This document shows positions 1 through 8,540 of a stretch of 64,000 bases of DNA, one piece after another. A program made the translations under genes and the position numbers. The notes beneath the pieces were generated by a model. That model searched no databases. It saw only the letters and a program-made list of their open reading frames with translations, and was not told where the DNA came from. The first letter of the stretch is position 1. The number at the start of each line of letters is the position of its first letter. The stretch covers positions 150,961 through 214,960 of the forward strand of contig JARVJP010000011.1 of NCBI GenBank assembly GCA_029776065.1. The letters are read 5' to 3'. The DNA comes from Nitrososphaeria archaeon (GTDB taxonomy: Archaea; Thermoproteota; Nitrososphaeria; JACIWG01).

Positions 1-685
1 AGAGAAACTTCCAATATGCCAAGACACAGGTTTGATATCTGTTTACATAAGTGGTAAGTATGTCAAAGATTATCTCCTTATTAAGGAAGGTCTTGAAAGG
101 GCTATATCTAAACTTACTGAAAGTGGGGTTCTAAGGCCAACCATCGTCTCGCCTATAAAGCGTGAACCCGTTATAGGCAATGTTGGTATGAGTGAGCCTG
201 AAGTCTATTTGGATTTTGAAGGTGAGAATTCGATAAAGTTGATGATGAGAGGTGCTGGAGCAGAAAATTATTCCACCCTAAAAATGCTACTCCCATCAAC
301 TAACCCTCATGAGATAAGTAAGATAATACTCGAGCAGGTACTTGAAGCAGATGGAAGGATCTGTCCTCCTTCTATAGTAGGTGTGGCCATCGGTGGTTCA
401 CCTATATCCGCTATTCTTTCTTCGAGGACAGCGCTTTTCTCTAAAATTGGGGAAAGGAGCAAAGTAAACGAAGTTGCAGAATGGGAGTTAAAACTCTTAA
501 GAGCGATAAATTCATTGAACATTGGGTCAATGGGACTAGGAGGAGTCTACACAGTTCTTGATGTAAAGATACGCCTACTAGGTACTCATATAGCTATGCT
601 CCCGTTGGCAATAACCTTTGGCTGTTGGGCTTTAAGACGGATTCAGATAAAAAAGGTAGGTAACATTGACGAAATTGTGTGGTGA
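1..685 (+). CDS. Class I fumarate hydratase / tartrate dehydratase alpha subunit (5' partial)
   Basis: Alpha half of the two-subunit iron-sulfur fumarase, which interconverts fumarate and malate in the cytoplasm. The reading frame is open from base 2, so the gene begins before the window. The first visible residues spell LPICQDTG, the cysteine-bearing family motif, and GAGAENYS and GVAIGGSP follow as in class I fumarases. The TTG at 32 lies inside this motif and is not the real start. The end overlaps the beta-subunit ORF by 7 nt, so the pair is an operon. Tartrate or another hydroxy diacid as substrate cannot be excluded from sequence alone. Confidence 0.9.
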   Translation, partial: EKLPICQDTGLISVYISGKYVKDYLLIKEGLERAISKLTESGVLRPTIVSPIKREPVIGNVGMSEPEVYLDFEGENSIKLMMRGAGAENYSTLKMLLPSTNPHEISKIILEQVLEADGRICPPSIVGVAIGGSPISAILSSRTALFSKIGERSKVNEVAEWELKLLRAINSLNIGSMGLGGVYTVLDVKIRLLGTHIAMLPLAITFGCWALRRIQIKKVGNIDEIVW

Positions 686-1272
686 ACACTATGGAGTATT
701 CGGTTGAAGTAGTTGAGCTAAGTAGGAGGTCTATGGAATTTAGGGTAGGAGATATTATTTACATTAATGGGGAGGTAGCATTTGCACGAGATAGAGTCCA
801 TAAACACTTGTCTTTAGAACGAGAAATTTTACAAGAACTTGTTGGTTTGCCTATCTACCACTGTGGTCCTATTGCTGTATTTGATGGTGTGAAGTATGTT
901 TTTTTAGCAGCAGGTCCTACAACAAGTATTAGGATGGATCAATTCATAGAGGACATTGTCTCAAGGTACCGTACACCAGCTATAATAGGTAAGGGTGGTT
1001 TAGGTATACTGGGTAAGAATGCTTTAAAAAAGTACAAGTCGATTTATTGCGACTTTCCCGGCGGGGCTTCAGCCTACGCTACTAAAAGGGTGAAAAGAGT
1101 TGAGAAGGTCTTGTTCAAGGAATTTGGGTTATCCGAAGCCTTATGGATTGTGTCTGTTAGAGAATTTGGTCCTTTACTTGTAACACACGATGCTAAAGGT
1201 GGGGACTTTAGACATAATCTGCATTTGAGTAAAAGTGCTTTAGAAAGGGTGCTTTTCGAACAAGGTCTTTAG
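679..1272 (+). CDS. Class I fumarate hydratase / tartrate dehydratase beta subunit
   Basis: Swivelling beta domain partner of the upstream alpha subunit. The family motifs GPTTSIRM and IGKGGLG are present, and 197 aa is normal for the separate archaeal subunit. Three in-frame starts are possible: GTG 679, GTG 682 and ATG 691. The first two overlap the alpha-subunit stop, which suggests translational coupling, while ATG 691 would leave a short gap. It meets argS tail to tail with a 4-nt overlap at 1269-1272. Confidence 0.9.
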   Translation: MVNTMEYSVEVVELSRRSMEFRVGDIIYINGEVAFARDRVHKHLSLEREILQELVGLPIYHCGPIAVFDGVKYVFLAAGPTTSIRMDQFIEDIVSRYRTPAIIGKGGLGILGKNALKKYKSIYCDFPGGASAYATKRVKRVEKVLFKEFGLSEALWIVSVREFGPLLVTHDAKGGDFRHNLHLSKSALERVLFEQGL

Positions 1273-3164
1273 ATCCTACTGTGGGACTCTATCCCTAGTA
1301 TAAACATCAAATCTTTTAGCACATTTAAGAAGGCCTTTACTAATATTAGCCTTTGTCCCTTCTTAATCTTATCTTGTTCGTGAAGAACTGGGTATTTCTC
1401 ATAAAAGGTATTAAATAGTAAACATATGTTATGAGCGTACTCAGCTAGTTTATTTGGTTCTAACCGTGTTGTCGCATCTTTAATGATGATCGTAAATTTG
1501 GATAGTTCTTTTATGAATTTATACTCTTCTTGTTCAAATATTCCATTCACTTCGATCATAGGGGTGAATTCACCATGCTTCTCTAGTATCCTTGAAGCCC
1601 TTGCATAGGTGTATTGGAGGTAGGGGCCAGTTTCTCCTTCCAGCTTTAATGCCTCTTTTAGGTCGAAGACTAGTATTTTTCCAAAATCTTGCTTGATAAG
1701 GCCGTATCTGATTGCTGAAACCGCTATGGACATCGCAATTTCTTGAATCCAGTTTGGATCAGCGTCAGGGTTCCTATGCAAGGTTTCTTGGAGTGCAAGC
1801 TTCTCAAGTTTCTCTAATACATCGTCAGCATTTATGTATATACCCGCCCTTCCTGACATGTGGATAAAGTCCTTGTCTTCTACTTTTAGGCCCATCTCTA
1901 TAGCGGTGTCTTTACTTAGCGATACTATCTCGTAACCTAAGTGGATGTAGTCTTTTTGCTTTCCTTTTTCTCCAAATCTTTTGATGATGCTGGCTATTAT
2001 CTTCTGAAGTCTCCCTTGTCTAACATCGATGACGTTTATCGCTACGTCGGCGTTATTGAATATAGGGTGGTCTTTTTCGCCTTCTGATAGGGTGGTTTTC
2101 CATAAAACTTTTCCATTCTTTTGTACCATGAATTTCTGATAGTTGAAAAAATCATCGACTAGGCCAAGTTTCCACGCGGCATAAGGTATATCTTTCGCTA
2201 TGTAAGTAGCTGTACCATCGCTTCTTATAAGTACCTTATCTTGGTCGTCTGCACCCTTAATAACCCAGCATCCCGCATTCTTTCCTTCCTCCTCATACAC
2301 AATAATTTTCTGATCTTTCATCTGTTGGAATACCTTCTGCCAAATCTTTGAAGCAACTATATCCGATTCAAAGTTGAGGCAGTCGTAGAAGGCTCCAATA
2401 CTTGTACAAGTTTTAAGCTGTTCATATAGAACCCTTTCTGTAATCTTCTTTGCGTACTCATATGTTTCTGAGCTATGGTTTTCTAATTCTTTGAGAACTA
2501 TCCTCCTATATTTCTCAGTTTCAGGTTTATCAGAGTACATCTGATTTACCTTAACATATACGTGATCTCCACAATAGTGATCAAACTTTATCTTAGGATC
2601 AGGTGGGTCTTCAGGAAAACCTAGAAACTTGAATCCCACAATAATATCTGCCACCTGTAGTCCTGAATCATCGATATAATTTAAAACGACTACTTGGTGA
2701 TTTGTATACTTTAAAAGTCGTTGAACTACATCTCCTATTACCACATTCCTTAAATGTCCTATGTGTAATGCTTTGTTTGGGTTAACACTTGTATGTTCGA
2801 CTGCAACCTTTTTTCCTTTACCGATGTCAATAAATCCAAGTTTTTCATCTATTGACTTTTGTAGTGTCAAATTGCAAAATTTTGGCCTGTTAACTTTAAA
2901 GTTTAAGTACCCTGGTGGGGTTACATTGACGTCGCCTACTAAGTTTCTTTTGAAGCTAATCATCTTTGAATGCAGCTCTTCTGCTACTTCTAACGGTTTT
3001 CTCTTCTGCTTCTTGGCTATATCAAATGCGACGGTGGAAGAAAGGTCTCCATACTCTTGTCGAGGGGGTTCCTCTAATACGACACGCTCAATCGAATAAC
3101 CTGTTTGTTTCACAGCCTCTCTGATAAGCTGCTCTGCTTCCTCTCTAAATGCTTCAAATACCAT
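1269..3164 (-). CDS. argS: Arginyl-tRNA synthetase
   Basis: Class I aminoacyl-tRNA synthetase charging tRNA-Arg. The order is an N-terminal additional domain (residues 1-110), a catalytic core with the HIGH motif at about residue 134 (ALHIGHLRN), an HMSGRAG segment in the KMSKS region, and a C-terminal DALR anticodon-binding domain containing TYARASRIL. At 631 aa it is full length. It ends on the fumarase beta gene, and a 27-nt gap separates its start from the phosphatase encoded upstream on the same strand. A tRNA-Arg(GCG) gene lies elsewhere in the window at 60282. Confidence 0.95.
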   Translation of the reverse strand: MVFEAFREEAEQLIREAVKQTGYSIERVVLEEPPRQEYGDLSSTVAFDIAKKQKRKPLEVAEELHSKMISFKRNLVGDVNVTPPGYLNFKVNRPKFCNLTLQKSIDEKLGFIDIGKGKKVAVEHTSVNPNKALHIGHLRNVVIGDVVQRLLKYTNHQVVVLNYIDDSGLQVADIIVGFKFLGFPEDPPDPKIKFDHYCGDHVYVKVNQMYSDKPETEKYRRIVLKELENHSSETYEYAKKITERVLYEQLKTCTSIGAFYDCLNFESDIVASKIWQKVFQQMKDQKIIVYEEEGKNAGCWVIKGADDQDKVLIRSDGTATYIAKDIPYAAWKLGLVDDFFNYQKFMVQKNGKVLWKTTLSEGEKDHPIFNNADVAINVIDVRQGRLQKIIASIIKRFGEKGKQKDYIHLGYEIVSLSKDTAIEMGLKVEDKDFIHMSGRAGIYINADDVLEKLEKLALQETLHRNPDADPNWIQEIAMSIAVSAIRYGLIKQDFGKILVFDLKEALKLEGETGPYLQYTYARASRILEKHGEFTPMIEVNGIFEQEEYKFIKELSKFTIIIKDATTRLEPNKLAEYAHNICLLFNTFYEKYPVLHEQDKIKKGQRLILVKAFLNVLKDLMFILGIESHSRI

Positions 3165-3191
3165 TTATTGTTCCTCGTTCAATAACGTCTA

Positions 3192-3884
3192 CTATAATTT
3201 AAAAAACTTATCCACAATATGTGCTGCGGCTTCTTCGAAGCCACGGCCATATCTTGACAGCGTTGTATATGATGAATTTGCCTTTACGTTTTGTTCTGCG
3301 TTGGCAACCGATACACTATATCCACAGGCTCTAAACATTGGGATATCGGTTTCACTATCCCCAATTGAAACTATTTCTTCTAAATCTATGCCAAGAATTT
3401 GAACTGCCTTTCTTAAACCTACTGATTTGTCGATATCCCCTTTAGTTAGGTGGTATGAAACTTTGCTGTCATAAAGTTTGACATTAAGGCCATGTTCTTT
3501 AATGATCTCTCTTCCAACTTCTTTTGGGAAAGTTCTCAATAATACCACATCAGTAAGTCTTGGGAAAGACCTAATTACTTTGACACCATCCATCTTTGAT
3601 GATAAGATGTTGTAAGCCTTTAAAGGTAGATCTTGATCACCAAGTTTGATAATATCTATTGGGGACTTAGCTACAACCCCTCCGTTTTCTGCAACGATTA
3701 CTTTGTCTGTCCCACAGAATTCTGCGAGTGAATATACCTCATACATGGAACGACCGCTGGCAAAGATCACCTTTAACCCCATTTCTTTGAGCATTCTTAT
3801 GCCATTAATTGCCTCAGGGCATAGTATGCCGTTCTGATCTGTCATAGTACCATCTATATCACAGGCAACAGCTTTTACATGCAT
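3192..3884 (-). CDS. HAD-family phosphoglycolate phosphatase (archaeal Cof type)
   Basis: HAD-superfamily hydrolase with the nucleophile motif DIDGT at residues 9-13 (Asp9 nucleophile, Asp11 acid/base), a substrate-cap region in the middle and a late acidic motif IGDSETD binding Mg2+. Length (230 aa) and layout match archaeal phosphoglycolate phosphatase of the Thermoplasma TA0175 group. Related sugar-phosphate phosphatases share this fold, so the substrate is inferred. It sits between the eL22-like gene and argS on the same strand. Confidence 0.8.
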   Translation of the reverse strand: MHVKAVACDIDGTMTDQNGILCPEAINGIRMLKEMGLKVIFASGRSMYEVYSLAEFCGTDKVIVAENGGVVAKSPIDIIKLGDQDLPLKAYNILSSKMDGVKVIRSFPRLTDVVLLRTFPKEVGREIIKEHGLNVKLYDSKVSYHLTKGDIDKSVGLRKAVQILGIDLEEIVSIGDSETDIPMFRACGYSVSVANAEQNVKANSSYTTLSRYGRGFEEAAAHIVDKFFKL

Positions 3885-3913
3885 AATCTAAACCTCTTCT
3901 TAGGGAGTTTAGT

Positions 3914-4162
3914 TTAACTCTTTGTCTCGAAGTACTCCTTCTCAGCTATTGTCAGCACACCAGATTGGGAAAGTACCCGGTAATCTTCTAATCTTTGTTT
4001 ATGCAGATACTTCTTTACTAGCAATTTTAGGGTTTCTACGTTTATTTCAGGGTATTCAATAGAATTGCCATCAACCTTTCCTTCAATTCCCTTTTTCTCC
4101 TTAACGAAAGCTTGGAAATCTGATATCCTATCTTTTATTTTGTCAAACTTTACTACAGTCAT
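3914..4162 (-). CDS. Small protein resembling ribosomal protein eL22
   Basis: An 82-aa basic protein. Read by eye, its pattern follows eukaryotic eL22: a DFQAF segment matching the eL22 FEQFL segment, a short GK turn, an alternating beta stretch, LKLLVKKYLHKQRLEDYRVL matching the eL22 region [20 protein letters not shown], and a final strand ending EYF like RYF of eL22. eL22 is universal in eukaryotes and has been reported from some Asgard archaea. It is not a standard archaeal ribosomal protein. The neighbours (argS, purA) are housekeeping. The match is from memory, not an alignment, so the call is tentative; otherwise it is a conserved hypothetical protein. Confidence 0.55.
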   Translation of the reverse strand: MTVVKFDKIKDRISDFQAFVKEKKGIEGKVDGNSIEYPEINVETLKLLVKKYLHKQRLEDYRVLSQSGVLTIAEKEYFETKS

Positions 4163-4236
4163 TTATATCACTACCCTCTCCTGGTCTATAATCTGTAAGC
4201 TTTATTAGTTTAAGCCCTTTGTTATGGCTTAGTGCT

Positions 4237-5259
4237 TTATTTAAGAAGACCTAGTTCTCTTCTTCTGTCTATAGTTGCTTCCGCATCTGGGCCTGTGCTT
4301 ATGATCGAAACAGGAGCCTTAGTTTGTGCTTCGATTACATCTATCATCTTCTTAGATTCTTTTGTGAGTTCACTAAAGTTCCTAATGTTCTTTGTTTCTG
4401 GGAAGAGTATATCAAATTTTGTGACTGCTATTTGTGTAGCAGAATTTAACATGACCGCCCTTCTAGCTAATTCATAGTTGAAAGGTGCACTTCTCCTAGT
4501 CCTTCCAGTCACTGTGGCTCTTTCGAGCCAACCCCTTCTCTCTGCTTCTTGCTCTGTTAATTCGCCTGGGAGTTCGCCCGCTCCAACCCTCGTCACATAA
4601 GCTTTGAAGACTATAATAACTTCGTCTACAACTTTCGGTCCTATACCAACATCTGAGCAAATTGCTGAGGCAGTCACATCTTTGGTTGTTACGAAGGGGT
4701 ATGTTCCATGATAGAGTGATATATACGTACCTTGGGTTCCTTCAACATGTACAACTTCCCCATTTGAGATCGCTTCGTTGACTAAAAGTGGGACATCACC
4801 TAGGTACAGCGATAATTCAGGAATATCTTTACCCATTTTAGCTGTGCGCATTATCCTTTCAACGTTCGCTGGCCCACAGCCTGTTCCCGTTGTACCGATC
4901 TTTCCTTTAAGATAAGCGTCTAATCGATCCTTTTCGATATGCTTCCCCTCTATTATGCTACATTGCCTGTCTAAAGTGACTCTATCCTTGACATTAAATT
5001 CTGCTACCTCTTTAAGGAAGACATTTGGATCAACTAAAACACCAGGGCCTATCATTAATTTGGTCTCCTCATTTATGACTGCACTTGGAAGCATTCTGAG
5101 CTTGCTTTCCTTTTGCCTAAAGACTACGGTGTGCCCTGCATTAGGCCCTACTCCTCCTCTAACTGCGATCTTAGGATTATCTTTAATAGCGAGGTAGGAG
5201 ACAATTTTTCCTTTTCCTTCATCTCCAAAGAACCCACCAACAATTACAGTGCATGTCAT
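4237..5259 (-). CDS. purA: Adenylosuccinate synthetase
   Basis: Joins IMP and aspartate, using GTP, to make adenylosuccinate in AMP synthesis. The phosphate-binding loop GDEGKGK lies at residues 12-18 with catalytic Asp13, followed by NAGHTV with the catalytic His and by GTTGTGCGPA. At 340 aa it is the short archaeal form, lacking insertions of the roughly 430-aa bacterial enzyme. The start is the ATG at 5259. A TATA-like stretch at about 5290-5300 and a 20-bp inverted repeat at 5296-5315 lie upstream. Confidence 0.95.
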   Translation of the reverse strand: MTCTVIVGGFFGDEGKGKIVSYLAIKDNPKIAVRGGVGPNAGHTVVFRQKESKLRMLPSAVINEETKLMIGPGVLVDPNVFLKEVAEFNVKDRVTLDRQCSIIEGKHIEKDRLDAYLKGKIGTTGTGCGPANVERIMRTAKMGKDIPELSLYLGDVPLLVNEAISNGEVVHVEGTQGTYISLYHGTYPFVTTKDVTASAICSDVGIGPKVVDEVIIVFKAYVTRVGAGELPGELTEQEAERRGWLERATVTGRTRRSAPFNYELARRAVMLNSATQIAVTKFDILFPETKNIRNFSELTKESKKMIDVIEAQTKAPVSIISTGPDAEATIDRRRELGLLK

Positions 5260-5515
5260 ACTCTGTCACCATAAGGAAAAGGTGGTAGAGTATAATAAGA
5301 TATTTGGATATCTTAGATGGGAAGATTACGAGAATATGGTTTGTAAGGTTTATAGTATATCCTAGCTTATGGCTTGAGAAACAAACCTTGTAGAATCCAA
5401 GATGTTTTAGAATTAAGGCACCTAAAAGTATCTTTGGCATCAAATCTTGAGGCTATTGTCTAAGATTTCCAAGAGGATAAAATGGTAATATGCGCGTTCA
5501 ATACGGTCTCAGAGC
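5260..5515. other. Intergenic region upstream of purA
   Basis: 256 bases between purA and the DUF998 gene, both on the minus strand. It holds the purA promoter and the inverted repeat described separately. No convincing coding frame was found; a short frame through 5219-5443 overlaps the purA start and has no family resemblance. Confidence 0.5.
5296..5315. promoter_or_regulatory. Inverted repeat in the purA promoter
   Basis: Perfect 8-bp arms TAAGATAT and ATATCTTA are separated by TTGG. On the minus strand the repeat sits 37-56 nt before the purA ATG, on and just upstream of an A/T-rich TATA-like stretch. A bound protein there could block TBP/TFB. Operator function is inferred from position and symmetry only. 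Confidence 0.4.
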
Positions 5516-6103
5516 CTAGTTTATAGATTTGCTTTTTTTCAAAGAATAATGTGTGATGGCTACTATCCAAATAGACATTAGGATTATGTTATAGATTTCT
5601 AAGAAGGCGGTTGAAGGAAAGTCGATGAAAATCGATCCACCCCAGCCTATAACAAATAATAATAGACTTAGTGCACCATGCTTCAAATACCTGTCTGACA
5701 GTAGTGCGATGCCGAAGAAGATTATTGTAAGTGAAGTTAATCCAAAAAACTCGCCAGAAGAAAACGTGTGCAAATCTGGTTGGGAGGCAAAGATCGCCAC
5801 TCCAATAAGGTGTACGGATGCTATAAGAAATATTCCTGATGCTAGTGCGCCTACTCTACTTCTTGTAATATTTATTAAAGAAACACTGTATATGCCAAAA
5901 GCTACGCCCGCAATAGTTAGCCCCATATTGTAAACGTAACTATAGGGCTGCTCTATTGAACCTAACTGGCTAAGGTTACCTGTCCAAATATCCCACCAGG
6001 GGCTTAGTATGATCGATGCAATTATTGTTGTCCAAGCAATCATCAAAGCTAAAATTCCTAGGTAAAAAGCATATTTCATGGTTACCGCGATACTGGTATC
6101 CAC
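5516..6103 (-). CDS. DUF998-family integral membrane protein
   Basis: 195-aa protein with about six hydrophobic spans, the first at residues 10-33, and a conserved-looking loop with GNLSQLGS between spans 1 and 2, typical of the DUF998 family. The biochemical role of the family is unknown. The start is GTG 6103 or ATG 6079 (nine codons later). It stands alone, with gaps on both sides, so it is probably monocistronic. Confidence 0.75.
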   Translation of the reverse strand: MDTSIAVTMKYAFYLGILALMIAWTTIIASIILSPWWDIWTGNLSQLGSIEQPYSYVYNMGLTIAGVAFGIYSVSLINITRSRVGALASGIFLIASVHLIGVAIFASQPDLHTFSSGEFFGLTSLTIIFFGIALLSDRYLKHGALSLLLFVIGWGGSIFIDFPSTAFLEIYNIILMSIWIVAITHYSLKKSKSIN

Positions 6104-6206
6104 TATTAAGTTTTTAGCTTTCCTTTTAATATCGTATGATCTATTTACATACGGTAATGCATGTTTTCACTAAAAAATTGGGTGAACCCATAATTTCACG
6201 ATCTTC

Positions 6207-6536
6207 CTACATAAGCCAGAAGACGTTTCCATCAGGGTCTTCGATCATAGCGTATGCCCCCCAATCTTCCTTGGTTATGTCTTGAGCGAATTTTACACCT
6301 TTGTCTTTTAGTTGCTTAACAGTCTTGGCTAGGTTATCGCAGTAGAATGCTATGCCTGTATTGCCTGGTTCCAGTTTCCCTTGACATAGGTGTATCTTCC
6401 ATGGAGCACCCTTCGGCCATACTACGACCCAGTGTCCATCTTCTAATGTGTTAAAACCGAGTTTCTCCTTGTACCATTTGACTGATGCCTTCGGGTCTGA
6501 CACCATTACGGCGACTGTAAAACTTTTTCTGAACAA
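6207..6536 (-). CDS. VOC-family (glyoxalase/bleomycin-resistance fold) protein
   Basis: 109-aa single-domain protein of the vicinal oxygen chelate fold. It has an N-terminal strand-helix with VSDPKASVKWYKEKLGF, a central HLCQGK strand, and the closing motif IEDPDGNVFWLM. The start is a TTG at 6536 preceded by an AAGGTGA ribosome site. VOC proteins include glyoxalases, dioxygenases and epimerases, and nothing here fixes the substrate. Confidence 0.8.
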   Translation of the reverse strand: MFRKSFTVAVMVSDPKASVKWYKEKLGFNTLEDGHWVVVWPKGAPWKIHLCQGKLEPGNTGIAFYCDNLAKTVKQLKDKGVKFAQDITKEDWGAYAMIEDPDGNVFWLM

Positions 6537-6752
6537 TAATTTTCACCTTGCAGAAATTATCCTTTCCCTCTTATATATCTATTTGGTTGGTTTAATCTGG
6601 TCAAGTTGATGATTAGGCCTTTATTATACTGGGTACAAATGAATTCTAATTGCCCTGTGATTACGCCTCTATATGGGTGGATTTTTGAAGTGCGGTTTAA
6701 AAGTTCCATAATAAGATATAAGGGTTTTATTTTATATGTTTGCTGTGAGACC

Positions 6753-7745
6753 TTGAAGGTGTTTGGAAAGGTTAGTGAGTCGGTCTTAAGAAAATATGTA
6801 CTCCCAAATATTGGTATGTCGACTCAGGATTTAGTTCAACCTGCTGGTGTAGGGGTTGACTTCGGCGTTGTTAAAGTCAGTAACAAGTACTTGATCGTCT
6901 CAGCTGACCCAATTACAGGGGTACGGGAAGATATTGGATGGTATGCTGTTAATGTTAGTGCCAATGATGTAGCTACAAGTGGTACTAGGCCAACGTTCTT
7001 AATCAATGTGATATTGTTATCAGAAAAAGAAAGTAATACCTCTCTCTCTAAAATTACTAAAGATGTTGATAAAGCATGTAAGAGCTTGAACATCTCTGTT
7101 GTTGGTGGCCATACAGAGATTACAAAAGGCCTAGATCAGACTATACTCGTTGTTACATCGTTTGCATTTACCGATAAATATGTGTCATCAAAGAACGCTC
7201 AAGAAGGAGATGTAATATTAATGACAAAGACTGTTGGTTTAGAAGGCACTAGCATACTTGTAAGGGATTACGGCAAATATCTCAAAAAGCTAAGTACTTC
7301 GGAGAAGAGAAACGCTCTAAATATGGTGGAAAGGATAAGTGTGGTAAACGAGGCTGTTTTAGCTTTCAACACAGGATATGTGCATGCTATGCATGACCCA
7401 ACTGAGGGAGGTATAATTGGAGGGTTATATGAAATGAGCGTGGCATCAAATTTAGGCTTCATGGTCTACGAAAGTAAAATTCCAATTGCCCAAGAAACCA
7501 TAAAGGTGTGTAAATCTTTGAAGGTAGATCCTTTGAAGTTAATAAGCTCAGGTGTTCTTTTAATGGCTGTTGACCCAGCTGGTAAAGATGTTGTGAAAGA
7601 AGTGTTGAACAAAAACAATATAGTCGTTTCTGAGATAGGTTTCTTTAAAGCAGGTGACCGAGTACTCATCTCTAAAGAGAAAAAAACTTTAGTAAATTCG
7701 AGTCCGGTAGACGAGCTTTGGAAGTTGAAGAGGCAGAGGTTATAG
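6753..7745 (+). CDS. AIR synthase-related / HypE-like ATP-binding protein
   Basis: Member of the PurM/ThiL/HypE/SelD ATP-binding superfamily. Features seen are a GVGVDFGVV segment, the VSADPITG metal/phosphate motif, SANDVATSG, and the C-terminal DPTEGGIIGGLYEM signature found in HypE and AIR synthase-related proteins. The frame is open from 6606, but the first 49 residues do not look like the family, and an AAGATATAAGG box at about 6714 sits 30-40 nt before TTG 6753 (GTG 6759 is the alternative). No hydrogenase or hyp genes are nearby, so the substrate is unknown. It overlaps uppS tail to tail by 6 nt. Confidence 0.75.
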   Translation: MKVFGKVSESVLRKYVLPNIGMSTQDLVQPAGVGVDFGVVKVSNKYLIVSADPITGVREDIGWYAVNVSANDVATSGTRPTFLINVILLSEKESNTSLSKITKDVDKACKSLNISVVGGHTEITKGLDQTILVVTSFAFTDKYVSSKNAQEGDVILMTKTVGLEGTSILVRDYGKYLKKLSTSEKRNALNMVERISVVNEAVLAFNTGYVHAMHDPTEGGIIGGLYEMSVASNLGFMVYESKIPIAQETIKVCKSLKVDPLKLISSGVLLMAVDPAGKDVVKEVLNKNNIVVSEIGFFKAGDRVLISKEKKTLVNSSPVDELWKLKRQRL

Positions 7746-8540
7746 TCCAAAGCGTCGGCTCCGATTCTGGTAGATTCTAATCGCTCTCATTAAATCTATC
7801 TTTCTAAAGTCAGGCCAATAGACGTCGAAGAATATTAGTTCACTATATGCGCTTTGCCATAAAAGGAATCCGCTCAAACGTTCCTCTCCAGAAGTCCTTA
7901 TCACCATGTCTGGTTCAGGATTTGGTAAATGGGATGTGTAAAGGTATTCAGAAATCAATTGCTGATTGATGTCATCTACCTTCACCTTACCATCTGAAAC
8001 ATCCCTTGCTATTGTTTTGACCATGTCAACAATTTCTTGTCTCCCACCATATGCGATCGCGAGGTTCAAAAAGAATGAGTTGTATCTGCTTGTAGACTCC
8101 TCTATTTCATTGATTAAGTCTTGGATGTTTTTCGGTAGTAGAGACAACTTCCCTATGAATTTGATTCTTACCTTTTTCTCATGAAGATCTCTGTTTATTT
8201 TAACTTTTTCTAAGTACTCCTCCAATAAATTGAAGATATGTTGAACCTCGTTCTGATCACGTTTTAGGTTCTCGGTTGAGAGAACGTAAAGTGTGATCGT
8301 CTTTATCCCTAAATCCTCCCCCCAGCTCAGCAGCTCCTCAGCCACCTTGGCTCCAAATTCATGACCTACTATATCAGGTAAACCTCTGAGCTTCGCCCAT
8401 CTCCTATTTCCATCGAGTATTAATCCAATATGTGATGGAATAGGTTTTCCCTTTACCTGCTTTGTAAGCCAATATTCGTATATCCTGTATACTCCGAGGA
8501 CTTCTAGTACCTTCTTGAGCAAGAGGTCGCACCTATTCAC
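7740..8540 (-). CDS. uppS: cis-Prenyltransferase (polyprenyl diphosphate synthase)
   Basis: Makes the long cis-polyprenyl diphosphate used as glycan lipid carrier (dolichol type in archaea) from isopentenyl diphosphate. The diphosphate-binding motif LILDGNRRWAK is near residue 42, a GGRQEI motif is mid-protein, and the C-terminal region has VIRTSGE-RLSGFLLWQSAYSE. At 266 aa it is full length. Its start overlaps the end of the DUF373 gene by 8 nt, an operon arrangement linking two membrane-related genes. Confidence 0.93.
   Translation of the reverse strand: MNRCDLLLKKVLEVLGVYRIYEYWLTKQVKGKPIPSHIGLILDGNRRWAKLRGLPDIVGHEFGAKVAEELLSWGEDLGIKTITLYVLSTENLKRDQNEVQHIFNLLEEYLEKVKINRDLHEKKVRIKFIGKLSLLPKNIQDLINEIEESTSRYNSFFLNLAIAYGGRQEIVDMVKTIARDVSDGKVKVDDINQQLISEYLYTSHLPNPEPDMVIRTSGEERLSGFLLWQSAYSELIFFDVYWPDFRKIDLMRAIRIYQNRSRRFGL

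Noticed and set aside
307..522. 71-codon minus-strand frame inside the fumarase alpha gene
   Set aside because: It is fully inside a confidently identified gene and shows no protein-like pattern.
2761..3099. 112-codon plus-strand frame inside argS
   Set aside because: Shadow of the ArgRS N-terminal and HIGH region; the argS frame has all family motifs.
5219..5443. 74-codon minus-strand frame upstream of purA
   Set aside because: It overlaps the purA start out of frame and covers the promoter and inverted repeat; no family resemblance.
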